A stretch of DNA of 49,477 bases from JAZRPG01 sp045649105 (GTDB taxonomy: Bacteria; Bacillota; Clostridia; Oscillospirales; JAAYXM01): NCBI GenBank assembly GCA_045649105.1, contig JAZRPG010000006.1:1-49477 (forward strand), given 5' to 3'. Positions 9,104-16,103 of this stretch are shown piece after piece. Under the pieces are notes generated by a model. It was not told where the DNA came from. It saw only the letters and a program-made list of their open reading frames with translations, and did not search any database. A program made the position numbers and the translations under genes. The stretch's first letter is position 1; each line of letters begins with the position of its first letter.

Positions 9104-9629
9104 TTGCAGCTTTCCTCATCGAATTTACCGACATTACAACCGCCGGAACAAGCACTATATGTAATATTATCCCAGGTAACGCGTTAATAAACGCTCCTGC
9201 AAGAAACATCGAAAATGAAAATTCGCTCCCCGCAAGGCCTGCAAGCAGAAACCTCGCCGCGCCCCATACAACACGCCCTGCAAGCATTGCACATATCAGG
9301 GATAAGTATATAAACACCGTCTTTTTCGGCATCGCCTTGTATAAAACCCCGACAAGTGCGCCGTATACCGCAAGCTCAAGCGCCATTGCAGCGCCCTCAG
9401 GGAATATCGGCGGCATGCTAAAAAGCGCAAATCGCAGAAGCGGCATAATAAAACCGACTGCAAAACCGCTTATCGGACCGCAGAAAAAACCGCACAGAAA
9501 GACAGGTATATGCATCGGAGAGAGCATTTTCCCTATCTCCGGTATCTGCCCCGTAAAGAACGGCAAAATTATGCCGAGTGCAAGAAACATGCCCGAAAGA
9601 CTTATGTTTTTAACAATACTTTTCTTCAT
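9087..9629 (-). CDS. ECF transporter S component, substrate unknown
   Basis: Hydrophobic protein of 180 residues with about six membrane segments, of the ECF-type S-component family. The stretch GKMLSPMHIPVFLCGFFCGP is characteristic; the N-terminus MKKSIVKNISLSGMFLALG resembles the helix that contacts the shared energising module. No substrate can be read off: the sequence is not clearly FolT, ThiT, RibU, BioY or PanT. I start it at 9629, nine bases after an AAGGAG Shine-Dalgarno site. The longer frame would begin in the terminator tail of the leader. Expression is probably controlled by the upstream attenuator. A nucleoside-kinase-like gene overlaps its end, hinting at a phosphorylatable substrate. 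Confidence 0.8.
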   Translation of the reverse strand: MKKSIVKNISLSGMFLALGIILPFFTGQIPEIGKMLSPMHIPVFLCGFFCGPISGFAVGFIMPLLRFALFSMPPIFPEGAAMALELAVYGALVGVLYKAMPKKTVFIYLSLICAMLAGRVVWGAARFLLAGLAGSEFSFSMFLAGAFINALPGIILHIVLVPAVVMSVNSMRKAANARVL

Positions 9630-9642
9630 TTTCCACAGCTCC

Positions 9643-9784
9643 TTAAAAAAACAAAAAGGCATGGCCTCTCATATCCATCAGAGACCAATACCTTCATGGT
9701 ACTTTTCCGTCCGTATTAAAACTCTGCCCGCGACCGAGACTTCGCGCCTCTGCGGTCTCCATGTACCGACATGCCGCATTTACA
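9643..9784 (-). promoter_or_regulatory. Riboswitch-like attenuator leader of the ECF/kinase operon
   Basis: Leader of about 155 nt before the ECF gene. A long terminator hairpin (arms 9656-9669 and 9680-9694, about 14 pairs) is followed by a T-rich tract and sits only 12 bases before the Shine-Dalgarno site. Upstream is a nine-pair hairpin (9732-9757) and a closing helix (9698-9702 with 9763-9767). The segment GGAGACC (9754-9760) can also pair with the terminator's 5' arm (9680-9686), a possible antiterminator. I could not match it to TPP, FMN, THF, preQ1, ZTP or T-box consensus features, so the ligand is unknown. Confidence 0.6.
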
Positions 9785-9790
9785 TTGCAT

Positions 9791-9819
9791 ACTCTATCAC
9801 ATTTCCTCCGTAAAGTCAA
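9791..9819 (-). promoter_or_regulatory. Promoter of the ECF/kinase operon
   Basis: Minus-strand -35 TTGACT (9814-9819) and -10 TAGAGT (9791-9796), spacer 17 bases. It places the transcript start near 9784, at the beginning of the structured leader. Confidence 0.5.
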
Positions 9820-9884
9820 GTGTGCTCCGTGGCATAAAGCCTTATTCCATGATATCACATCAAAGTCGAACACCCCGAGGCGAG

Positions 9885-9913
9885 AAAAAGCGTCCGCCAA
9901 CATCGGCGGACGC
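9885..9913 (-). terminator. Intrinsic terminator after proB
   Basis: Perfect nine-base stem GCGTCCGCC/GGCGGACGC (9890-9898 with 9905-9913), six-base loop, then TTTTTCTC on the minus strand. It begins nine bases after the proB stop. Confidence 0.9.
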
Positions 9914-9922
9914 TTCTTTGTC

Positions 9923-10717
9923 TTATTTCATAAACAGTGTTCCCTTTATATTCCCTGCTATGATGTCGTATGCATTTTCAATATGCTTTCCGTTTGTTAT
10001 AACCATCGGTATGTCATGCTCAAAGCATATTTCAGCGGCATGGAGCTTTGTAAGCATACCGCCCGTACCCAGCTTCGTTCCTGCGCCTCCCGCATGCTCG
10101 CGAAGCTCGTCCGTAATTTCCCTGACGCGCGGTATAACATGAGCATCCTTATTTTTTCTCGGGTCGTCATCATACAGCCCGTCAATATCAGAGAAAATAA
10201 TCAGCAAATCCGCGCCGCAGAGAGCCGCGACCTCGGCAGAAAGCGTGTCATTGTCACCGAACAGTATTTCGTCTACACCCGTCGAGTCGTTTTCATTTAC
10301 GACAGGGATAGCGTCAAGCTCAAAAAGCGTCTCAAATGTAGACACAATCATCGCCCTCCGCTGCGGCTGGTCAGTGTCGCTTCTTGTTATAAGTATCTGC
10401 CCCACAACCTGTGAGTAGTCAAGAAAGAACTTATCGTAAATATGCATAAGCTCGCACTGCCCGACAGATGCGGCAGCCTGCTTATAGCGGACATCATCGG
10501 GGCGGACGGTCATGCCGAGTTTACTCATGCCGACACCTATCGCGCCCGATGTAACAAGTACAACATCAATGCCTGTATTCTTTATATCGCTCAGGACGCG
10601 TGCAAGCGTCTCAAGATGGCGCAAATCGAGCTTGCCCGTGCTGTGCGTAAGCGTCGATGTGCCGACTTTTACAACTATTCTCCGTATACTTTCCGTGGAA
10701 AACAATGTCTCCCCCAA
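9923..10717 (-). CDS. proB: Glutamate 5-kinase
   Basis: First enzyme of proline synthesis: ATP-dependent phosphorylation of glutamate to glutamyl-5-phosphate. It has 264 residues, matching the short ProB form (amino-acid kinase domain only, no C-terminal PUA domain). Visible motifs are VVKVGTSTLT at the N-terminus, LVTSGAIGVGMSKLG, the glutamate-binding PVVNENDST, the FGDNDTLSA signature and GTGGMLTKLHAA. No proA is adjacent, which is unusual because the two are normally paired. It follows rpiB by about 20 bases and ends in a strong terminator, so it is the last gene of the tsaE-tsaB-rpiB-proB run. Confidence 0.95.
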   Translation of the reverse strand: MGETLFSTESIRRIVVKVGTSTLTHSTGKLDLRHLETLARVLSDIKNTGIDVVLVTSGAIGVGMSKLGMTVRPDDVRYKQAAASVGQCELMHIYDKFFLDYSQVVGQILITRSDTDQPQRRAMIVSTFETLFELDAIPVVNENDSTGVDEILFGDNDTLSAEVAALCGADLLIIFSDIDGLYDDDPRKNKDAHVIPRVREITDELREHAGGAGTKLGTGGMLTKLHAAEICFEHDIPMVITNGKHIENAYDIIAGNIKGTLFMK

Positions 10718-10738
10718 CCTTCCCGAATTTCTTTAATT

Positions 10739-11194
10739 CTATTCTGCCTTAAATGTTCCTTCCTCTATCTCGGATATCATACCGACGCGCTCGGCATGTC
10801 TCCCGCCCTCTGCGGCAGTACCGAGGAAGATGTCCACAAGCTCAAGCGCAAGACCTGCACCCGTAACACGCTCGCCGAGGCAGATGACATTCGCATCATT
10901 ATGCAATCTCGTTGCCCTTGCGGAAAAATGCTCACTCACGCATGCCGCACGGACACCTTTGACCTTGTTTGCAACCATGCTCATTCCGATACCCGTCCCG
11001 CAGACGAGAACGCCGAAGTCTGCGCCCTTGTCCGAAATGCACTTTGCAACCTTATATCCGTATATCGGGTAGTGCACCGATGCATCGGAATATGTCCCGA
11101 AATCGATGACCTCATCGCCGCGTGCCGTAAGATGCTCCTTTATTTTTTCTTTAAGTGAATATCCTGCCGCATCGGCACCGATTGCTATTTTCAT
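10739..11194 (-). CDS. rpiB: Ribose-5-phosphate isomerase B
   Basis: RpiB/LacA/LacB-family isomerase that interconverts ribose-5-phosphate and ribulose-5-phosphate in the pentose phosphate pathway. The product is 151 residues, normal for RpiB. It begins MKIAIGADAAGYSLKE, then DFGTYSD, and shows the active-site Cys in GVLVCGTGIGMSMVANK and the RATRLHNDANVICLGER motif. The ATG at 11194 is preferred to a GTG three codons upstream because AGGTG lies six bases before it. It starts nine bases after tsaB. Confidence 0.94.
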   Translation of the reverse strand: MKIAIGADAAGYSLKEKIKEHLTARGDEVIDFGTYSDASVHYPIYGYKVAKCISDKGADFGVLVCGTGIGMSMVANKVKGVRAACVSEHFSARATRLHNDANVICLGERVTGAGLALELVDIFLGTAAEGGRHAERVGMISEIEEGTFKAE

Positions 11195-11203
11195 AAAACG
11201 CAC

Positions 11204-11881
11204 CTACTTTTTTAATTTTTCAAGCCGCTCGCGCTCAGCCTGAGGAAGTCTTATATATTCAGGGCGGAGAGCCTCCGCCGTCTGCACCTCTGCATTCTCG
11301 GCAAGAAGGGCGACATACGCCGCGCGCTGACACCTTAAATGCCGCGGTGCGAGTCTGTGCGCTCCGTTTTCCTCATTATAGCACAGCTCCGCTCCGTCGC
11401 CAACAAATATTACATCTTTTTTATCTGAAAGCTCACGCAGAAGGTCAGAAATCGCTATTGCGCGGTCCTCACAAAGGCGAAAAAGCTTTCCGCCCTCCGC
11501 ACGGAACAGCGCGTTATATACCTGCCCTGCGCGCGCGTCCATAACGGCACAGACAATGCCCCCGATATGGGCAACGCCCATTGCCGCAGCCTCAAGCGTA
11601 GATACGGCGCAGCACGGGACACCGCACGCCCACGAAAGCCCCTTTATTGCCGCCATGCCTATACGCAGCCCCGTGAAAGAGCCGGGCCCCGCCGATATTG
11701 CAAGCCTGTCCATATCGCGCACCGAAAGCCCCGTGCTTTCAAGAAGCCGCTCGACAGACGGCATTATTGTCACGCTGTGTTTAAGTCCGCTGTTTAAAAA
11801 AACCTCAGCAACAAGATTTCCGCCGTCAGTAATTGCGACTGACGCTGCCTTTGCAGAGGATTCTATTGCGAGTATTCTCAT
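11204..11881 (-). CDS. tsaB: TsaB, tRNA threonylcarbamoyladenosine complex protein
   Basis: Pseudo-kinase-like partner of TsaD, needed for the t6A37 modification of ANN-decoding tRNAs. It has 225 residues with the ASKHA-fold start MRILAIESSAKAASVAI, then the conserved SAGPGSFTGLRIGMAAIKGL. The C-terminal third is variable, as usual. Its ATG overlaps the tsaE stop by four bases (ATGA), so it is coupled to tsaE. TsaD is not in the window. Confidence 0.93.
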   Translation of the reverse strand: MRILAIESSAKAASVAITDGGNLVAEVFLNSGLKHSVTIMPSVERLLESTGLSVRDMDRLAISAGPGSFTGLRIGMAAIKGLSWACGVPCCAVSTLEAAAMGVAHIGGIVCAVMDARAGQVYNALFRAEGGKLFRLCEDRAIAISDLLRELSDKKDVIFVGDGAELCYNEENGAHRLAPRHLRCQRAAYVALLAENAEVQTAEALRPEYIRLPQAERERLEKLKK

Positions 11882-12303
11882 TGTTCTCCCGCCTCCGAGA
11901 TTTCAATTATGCGTGCATCGTCATCTTCCGATGCTCTTGCTATATTTACGGTAAAATCGCACTTGTACGCGCCTTCTGCGTTCTCAAACCACTCGATAAC
12001 GCAGATTCCTCCGCGTGCAATATAGTCATCAAACCCGATTTCATACAGCTCATCTGCCGAGGACAGACGGTAAAGGTCGAAATGAAAAAGCGGCGGCGAT
12101 GTAAAATATTCATTAACTATCGTATATGTAGGGCTTGTAACGCGCTCACACGAGCCCATTCCGCGCGCAATTCCGCGGACAAACGCAGTTTTCCCCGCGC
12201 CCATCTCGCCGCACATCGCAACTATATCTCCGCCTCTGAGCCGACGCGCAAATTCCTCGCCCAGGCGCTCGGTCTCCTTCTCGTTCTTCGTAAGAAACTC
12301 CAT
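11878..12303 (-). CDS. tsaE: TsaE, ATPase of the t6A complex
   Basis: P-loop ATPase that drives turnover of the TsaBD complex. I place the start at 12303, where GGAGA lies six bases upstream; the longer frame would begin inside the promoter at 12346-12375. This gives 141 residues, the usual size. Walker A is GEMGAGKT at about 32-39, followed by the switch region VTSPTYTIVNEY, FDLYRL and CVIEWFENA. It is the first gene of tsaE-tsaB-rpiB-proB. Confidence 0.95.
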   Translation of the reverse strand: MEFLTKNEKETERLGEEFARRLRGGDIVAMCGEMGAGKTAFVRGIARGMGSCERVTSPTYTIVNEYFTSPPLFHFDLYRLSSADELYEIGFDDYIARGGICVIEWFENAEGAYKCDFTVNIARASEDDDARIIEISEAGEQ

Positions 12304-12345
12304 GCCGCATCTCCGCTCTGCCGCAATATGGCAGTATTTATTTAC

Positions 12346-12375
12346 ATTATACATGCTTCCTGCAGTGTTTTGCAA
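12346..12375 (-). promoter_or_regulatory. Promoter of tsaE-tsaB-rpiB-proB
   Basis: Minus-strand -10 TATAAT (12346-12351) and -35 TTGCAA (12370-12375), spacer 18. It lies about 45 bases before the tsaE ATG. Confidence 0.6.
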
Positions 12376-12404
12376 GCGATAAGCAAAAAAAGATTCGAAA
12401 AATG

Positions 12405-12438
12405 AAATTTGAGGAGGGCGGCTTTCACCGCTCTCCTC
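12405..12438 (-). terminator. Terminator-like hairpin after the tandem membrane genes
   Basis: Eleven-base stem (12411-12421 with 12428-12438, one G-U) followed on the minus strand by a T-rich but interrupted tract. It lies 30 bases after the stop of the downstream paralogue. Confidence 0.55.
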
Positions 12439-12467
12439 TGAGTTTTACAAGAAACAAAAAGCCCGCT

Positions 12468-12863
12468 TTATCGCCTTGTAAATACATGGTGCCAATACGG
12501 CCAGACGAAGTTATCGGCACTTCCCCCAAAACCGGTCAAAAGCACACATTTTTCTTTATTGCGATACTCCCGCCCGTCATATTCCGTTTCTAATATCGCT
12601 GCCTCTCCGGACTTATCAGTCTCCGTTATATAATACACCCTCAGGAAATGCTTATTGACGCTCAGTACCTTAAAATACTCAACCTCGCAATCCAGTATCC
12701 GCTTTCCCTCTTCAGACGCAAAGTATTCCTCGACGACTTCCCTCTTCATTTCCGTCAGTATTTCGCACTTTATAAGAGATGATGTCCAGAATATTAAAAA
12801 TATAAGTATGGGCGAAGCAAGCGCTATCCATATCTTTCTTGTTGTTTTTCGTTTGCTTTCCAT
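12468..12863 (-). CDS. Small membrane-anchored protein, paralogue of the next gene
   Basis: Unrecognised protein of 131 residues. One N-terminal membrane segment (about 11-31, IWIALASPILIFLIFW) is followed by SSLIKCEILTEMKREVVEEYFASEEGK, a beta-rich middle and a C-terminal FVWPYWHH motif. It is clearly paralogous to the gene at 12924-13316, sharing the SSL-x-x-CEILTE block, the ExxxxYFKVL block and the WPYW-H ending. The 5' untranslated sequence is also duplicated (AACGGAG plus nine bases before ATG). No catalytic motif is visible. Confidence 0.7.
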   Translation of the reverse strand: MESKRKTTRKIWIALASPILIFLIFWTSSLIKCEILTEMKREVVEEYFASEEGKRILDCEVEYFKVLSVNKHFLRVYYITETDKSGEAAILETEYDGREYRNKEKCVLLTGFGGSADNFVWPYWHHVFTRR

Positions 12864-12923
12864 TCTTTATCGCTCCGTTCTGAATGTACATTATTGGAGT
12901 TAATTTAAAAATTGTCCTGCATC

Positions 12924-13316
12924 TTAAGTGTCGTTATGATACCAATACGGCCAAAAACTTCGCTCATATCCCTCAAAATTATCTCCCCAGCTGAAAAATT
13001 TATATCCTTCAGGAAGCTTCACAAGCCAGAGATAATGACTCCTACTATACGCCTCACCATAAAAGCGTCTCTCAAAAAACACTTTAATAAGTCTGCCGTC
13101 AACATCAAGAACTTTGAAATATATCAGCTCTTGTGCACATTCCTTTCCCTTATCAGACTCAAAAAAGCTCTCGATTCCCTCTCTGTGTATTTCCGTCAGT
13201 ATCTCGCACCTTACAAGAGATGAACCCCAATGTATGAAAAATATAAATATGGGCAAAGCAATCGCTATCGCAAGCGCCAACAATATTTTCTTTACTGTCC
13301 TTCGCATGCTTTTCAT
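12924..13316 (-). CDS. Small membrane-anchored protein, paralogue of the previous gene
   Basis: Unrecognised protein of 130 residues. Layout matches its neighbour: a positive N-terminus, one membrane segment (about 10-32), SSLVRCEILTEIHREG, then LIYFKVLDVDGR, and a tryptophan/tyrosine-rich end FWPYWYHNDT. The Shine-Dalgarno site AACGGAG is ten bases before the ATG at 13316, the same spacing class as in the paralogue. It is the first gene after a near-consensus promoter (13366-13395). The 60-base gap to the second copy has no terminator, so both are probably co-transcribed. Confidence 0.7.
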   Translation of the reverse strand: MKSMRRTVKKILLALAIAIALPIFIFFIHWGSSLVRCEILTEIHREGIESFFESDKGKECAQELIYFKVLDVDGRLIKVFFERRFYGEAYSRSHYLWLVKLPEGYKFFSWGDNFEGYERSFWPYWYHNDT

Positions 13317-13365
13317 TCCCTTTTCACTCCGTTCTGATAAATACCAAGAGCCTCTTCTATATCAC

Positions 13366-13395
13366 ATTATATTTCGTTGTGTTACGGATTGTCAA
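13366..13395 (-). promoter_or_regulatory. Consensus sigma-A promoter of the tandem membrane genes
   Basis: Perfect TTGACA (13390-13395) and perfect TATAAT (13366-13371) on the minus strand, spacer 18. It starts right after the portal gene's stop codon. Confidence 0.75.
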
Positions 13396-13402
13396 GTTTT
13401 CC

Positions 13403-14995
13403 TTATCTGACTGCCGCGGGAAGCTCGGGCATGGGCAGCGGGGGCTCTGCCCCCACCGCCGGAGCTTCCTGCATCTGCATCTGCTCCGCCTCCTGCCTCT
13501 GTTCCTTTATTTTGGATATTATCTTATTTTTATTTCTGAGATACTGCTCGGGAATGCTCTCAAGATATGTAATAACATCCGTTATGATTCCCTTCGAGAA
13601 CAGGTTATCCATCGTCTGCGTCTGTGTAAGCTCGCTCCAGTATGCCGCAGAGCCGATATCAACCTTCATTTTAAGCCCTGCCGAGCCCTCCTCACTGAAG
13701 TTAAAGAGCTCAACCGCCGGATTTCCGTCCTGCTCGCTTTCCACCTCGCGTATGCCGTAGTCAACGCTCATCATATCAACGATTGTCCGGACATAGTCCT
13801 CGGTAAATCTGTAATACGCAAGCTTCTGAAGCTCAAGCGGCATTGCCGAAGCCTTCTGCGTTGCAATTATTGCAGACGTGTTCTGCGGGTTAATATTACC
13901 GAGAGCGGCGTCCGATGCGCCCATAAACTCAAGCGTATAACTTATAAGCTGTGATATAACCTGCATGACCTGCGAGGACATGTCAGCGCCTCTGAAGTTT
14001 GAGGCTATTGCGTCATTGGGGTTGCCTATTACGCCGATAGCCTGACCGACCTTGTTGGACCAGCCTGAAATCTTTGTTGCATCGTACAGCATTTTCGGAA
14101 AGGCATTCGACTTTATCGAGTGTATCGCCATTGCGAAAAGCTGGTTTATGCTTATCTGGTTGGGTATAAGCCCCGTAATTGCCGCCACTCCGTGGTAAGA
14201 GTTTTTGACCTTGTCCCAGGACATCATCGCAAGAGGATATCTCTTATATCCCGTATCCCACTCGCCTCGTATCACAAGCTCCTTTGTCGTCTTTATCGCG
14301 TGTATCGTTCCTCCCTCGCGCCAGAATTTCACAAGTACTGTCACAAGGTCGCTCTCGTTTGCACTGCCCGGGTTATACATATTCGCGTCCGAATCCGGAA
14401 CTATCCGCAGCGCGTCCTCCTCGCTCATGCCAAAGCGTCTCGCCTCCTCACGCACAGAATCGACAGTTTTGCGAAGCTCAATCAGAACATACGGCTGCTT
14501 CTGCAAATCGGAAGAGTACGGGTTTCCGAACATAACATTTGTGTTGTCTACCACCTCGCACTCAAGCCTGCCGCGAGCGAGCTGACCCGTATCGGCCTCG
14601 TGGTCAAAATAGAAATACAGACAGCCGTCTCCGTCGACCGCGGCATTGCGTATTACATCTCGCGACTTTGCCTTTATATCGGCAAGCTCTATGACGCGCT
14701 CAACCTCCTTTGACCATACCGACGCTTTTTTCGTAAGCTCACCTGTTGCGATAAAGGGAGTGAACGAAACTCCGATATCGTCCGCGACAATCATCGAAAT
14801 AAAATAGCTGACAACCCGCCTTAATACATTTATGACAGGCTTGTTCAGGTCGGGGGCATTAAGCCCCTCCCACTGCTTTCCTATAAAGAAATTTTCGTTC
14901 TTTTTCACCGTATCGTACAGCTCAAGTCCCTGATTGTACGATACAGCGCGGCGATACTCGCCCCAGATTCCGTGCGGTTCTTTTTTAATCCTCAT
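13403..14995 (-). CDS. Phage portal protein
   Basis: Portal of the dodecameric ring through which DNA enters a phage head. It has 530 residues from the ATG at 14995, six bases after GGGAGG; the longer frame would overlap the preceding gene. Portal-like features are the N-terminal NENFFIGKQWEGLN, RRVVSYFISMIVADDIGVSF, GDGCLYFYFD, the middle VVDNTNVMFGNPYSSDLQKQPYVLI and the helical stem region LIPNQISINQLFAMAIHSIK. A glutamine- and proline-rich C-terminus ends the protein. Its position last in the operon, far from the terminase, is unusual. No protease, scaffold or capsid gene follows. Confidence 0.85.
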   Translation of the reverse strand: MRIKKEPHGIWGEYRRAVSYNQGLELYDTVKKNENFFIGKQWEGLNAPDLNKPVINVLRRVVSYFISMIVADDIGVSFTPFIATGELTKKASVWSKEVERVIELADIKAKSRDVIRNAAVDGDGCLYFYFDHEADTGQLARGRLECEVVDNTNVMFGNPYSSDLQKQPYVLIELRKTVDSVREEARRFGMSEEDALRIVPDSDANMYNPGSANESDLVTVLVKFWREGGTIHAIKTTKELVIRGEWDTGYKRYPLAMMSWDKVKNSYHGVAAITGLIPNQISINQLFAMAIHSIKSNAFPKMLYDATKISGWSNKVGQAIGVIGNPNDAIASNFRGADMSSQVMQVISQLISYTLEFMGASDAALGNINPQNTSAIIATQKASAMPLELQKLAYYRFTEDYVRTIVDMMSVDYGIREVESEQDGNPAVELFNFSEEGSAGLKMKVDIGSAAYWSELTQTQTMDNLFSKGIITDVITYLESIPEQYLRNKNKIISKIKEQRQEAEQMQMQEAPAVGAEPPLPMPELPAAVR

Positions 14996-15200
14996 CTGAT
15001 TCCTCCCCCTGTTCCGTTCCGTCATAGCTTAAAAGATTTTCCCACTGGCGCTTTAGCCTCGGAAGCATCTCTTCCTCGCTTTGCGGCTCAAATTTTTCTT
15101 CCGATTGCTTTTCCTGCCTGCTTATAAATTGCATGCCAAGGCCTATCCCGAGCGCAAAAAGCATCACGCCCGTCACCATAAATATAAAATACCAGACCAT
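14985..15200 (-). CDS. Small single-pass membrane protein of the phage operon
   Basis: Protein of 71 residues: one N-terminal membrane helix (about 4-26) then a charged, acidic tail ending in EESDED. A perfect AGGAGG lies six bases before the ATG. It overlaps the portal start by 11 bases. It resembles small holin- or spanin-like phage proteins in layout only; I do not recognise it and no function is claimed. Confidence 0.65.
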   Translation of the reverse strand: MVWYFIFMVTGVMLFALGIGLGMQFISRQEKQSEEKFEPQSEEEMLPRLKRQWENLLSYDGTEQGEESDED

Positions 15201-15211
15201 TAGAAATCCTC

Positions 15212-16078
15212 CTATCTGTATCTGTTCTTAAGCTCATTAAGCTCAGAGAGCGAAATGCCGAGCTGATTCGCTATCTGTGCATTGCTAAAGCCCATGCTTG
15301 CAAGCTTTATTGCACGGTCCCACATCTCCTGTTCACGCGCAGTTTTACGGTCATACTCGAGCTTTTCAAGGTACATTTCCCGTTCCCATTCCTTGTCGCT
15401 TTGCTCCATCGCGGCATTATAGGCAATATTCCCCTGATTTGCAATTCGCTCTGCCGCGTCTATACCGTGATTATACACAAGTCTTGCATACTCACTCAGT
15501 GCATTTGCCGCGTCTATGTCGCCATTATACAGAGCATCCATTCTTGCCATTTCAAGCTCATTCATGTACTCGTTTCTTGCAAGGAGATTGTTATTTAACG
15601 CATTCTGGTATGTATTGGCAAGCTTTAGCTTTGATGTCTCGGAGTATCCCGACTCATCAAGTCCGAGCTTTACCATCTGCTCGCTTTGTACACCGTACGG
15701 GTTTGCCGCTTGAAGATACGCCTGATATGCTGTCTTGTTCGCATTCCGATAAGTCTCCTCGGCATATCTTTTTTGGTTATTAATCCTTGCAATCTGCTGC
15801 TGTGTGCGTTTCTTTATCGCGTTTTGGTTCGCCGTGTGCATTTTATCAAGCTCTCCGCGCGCCGTATCTGATGCATTCTTTACATCATCATATATACCGC
15901 TCGGTGTCCTTACGCTTCCTGAGCTTGTGAGCGTGTACGGTCCGCCCTGTGTGAACACGGTCGTTCCGACATCTATGCGCTCCTTTCCCTGCGGGTCCTT
16001 GTATGTGAGTCCCTCTTCGCTGACGTAACCGAAGCCATGTTTTCCGTTTGAATATATAGGTGTTTTTGTGTAAGTCAT
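15212..16078 (-). CDS. Coiled-coil phage structural protein
   Basis: Protein of 288 residues. The N-terminal 60 residues are Gly/Thr/Tyr-rich (TPIYSNGKHGFGYVSEEGL). From about 65 to 265 it is almost continuous helix with many Gln, Asn, Ala and Glu, likely coiled coil. It ends in a short helix-turn-helix-like segment (MGFSNAQIANQLGISLSELN). Such proteins are typical internal virion or ejection proteins of short-tailed phages, but the assignment is inference from position and composition. Shine-Dalgarno AGAGG lies about ten bases before the ATG. Confidence 0.6.
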   Translation of the reverse strand: MTYTKTPIYSNGKHGFGYVSEEGLTYKDPQGKERIDVGTTVFTQGGPYTLTSSGSVRTPSGIYDDVKNASDTARGELDKMHTANQNAIKKRTQQQIARINNQKRYAEETYRNANKTAYQAYLQAANPYGVQSEQMVKLGLDESGYSETSKLKLANTYQNALNNNLLARNEYMNELEMARMDALYNGDIDAANALSEYARLVYNHGIDAAERIANQGNIAYNAAMEQSDKEWEREMYLEKLEYDRKTAREQEMWDRAIKLASMGFSNAQIANQLGISLSELNELKNRYR

Positions 16079-16103
16079 TTTTTATTACCTCTTTCTTTTT
16101 TAA

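Noticed and set aside
9643..9784. TPP, THF or preQ1 riboswitch
   Set aside because: The conserved cores of these classes are not visible; kept as unclassified.
10442..11158. 238-residue plus-strand open frame
   Set aside because: It lies antisense to proB and rpiB, has low-complexity Cys/Arg/His-rich composition, no Shine-Dalgarno site and no recognisable motif.
12304..12375. Upstream extension of tsaE by 24 codons
   Set aside because: The added part overlaps a good promoter and lacks a ribosome site; TsaE has its normal length without it.
11833..12405. 190-residue plus-strand open frame over tsaE
   Set aside because: Shadow of the strongly supported tsaE and tsaB frames; composition typical of antisense reading.
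13379..14713. Two long plus-strand frames over the portal gene
   Set aside because: Antisense to a portal with clear motifs and coupling to its neighbour; no start signals.
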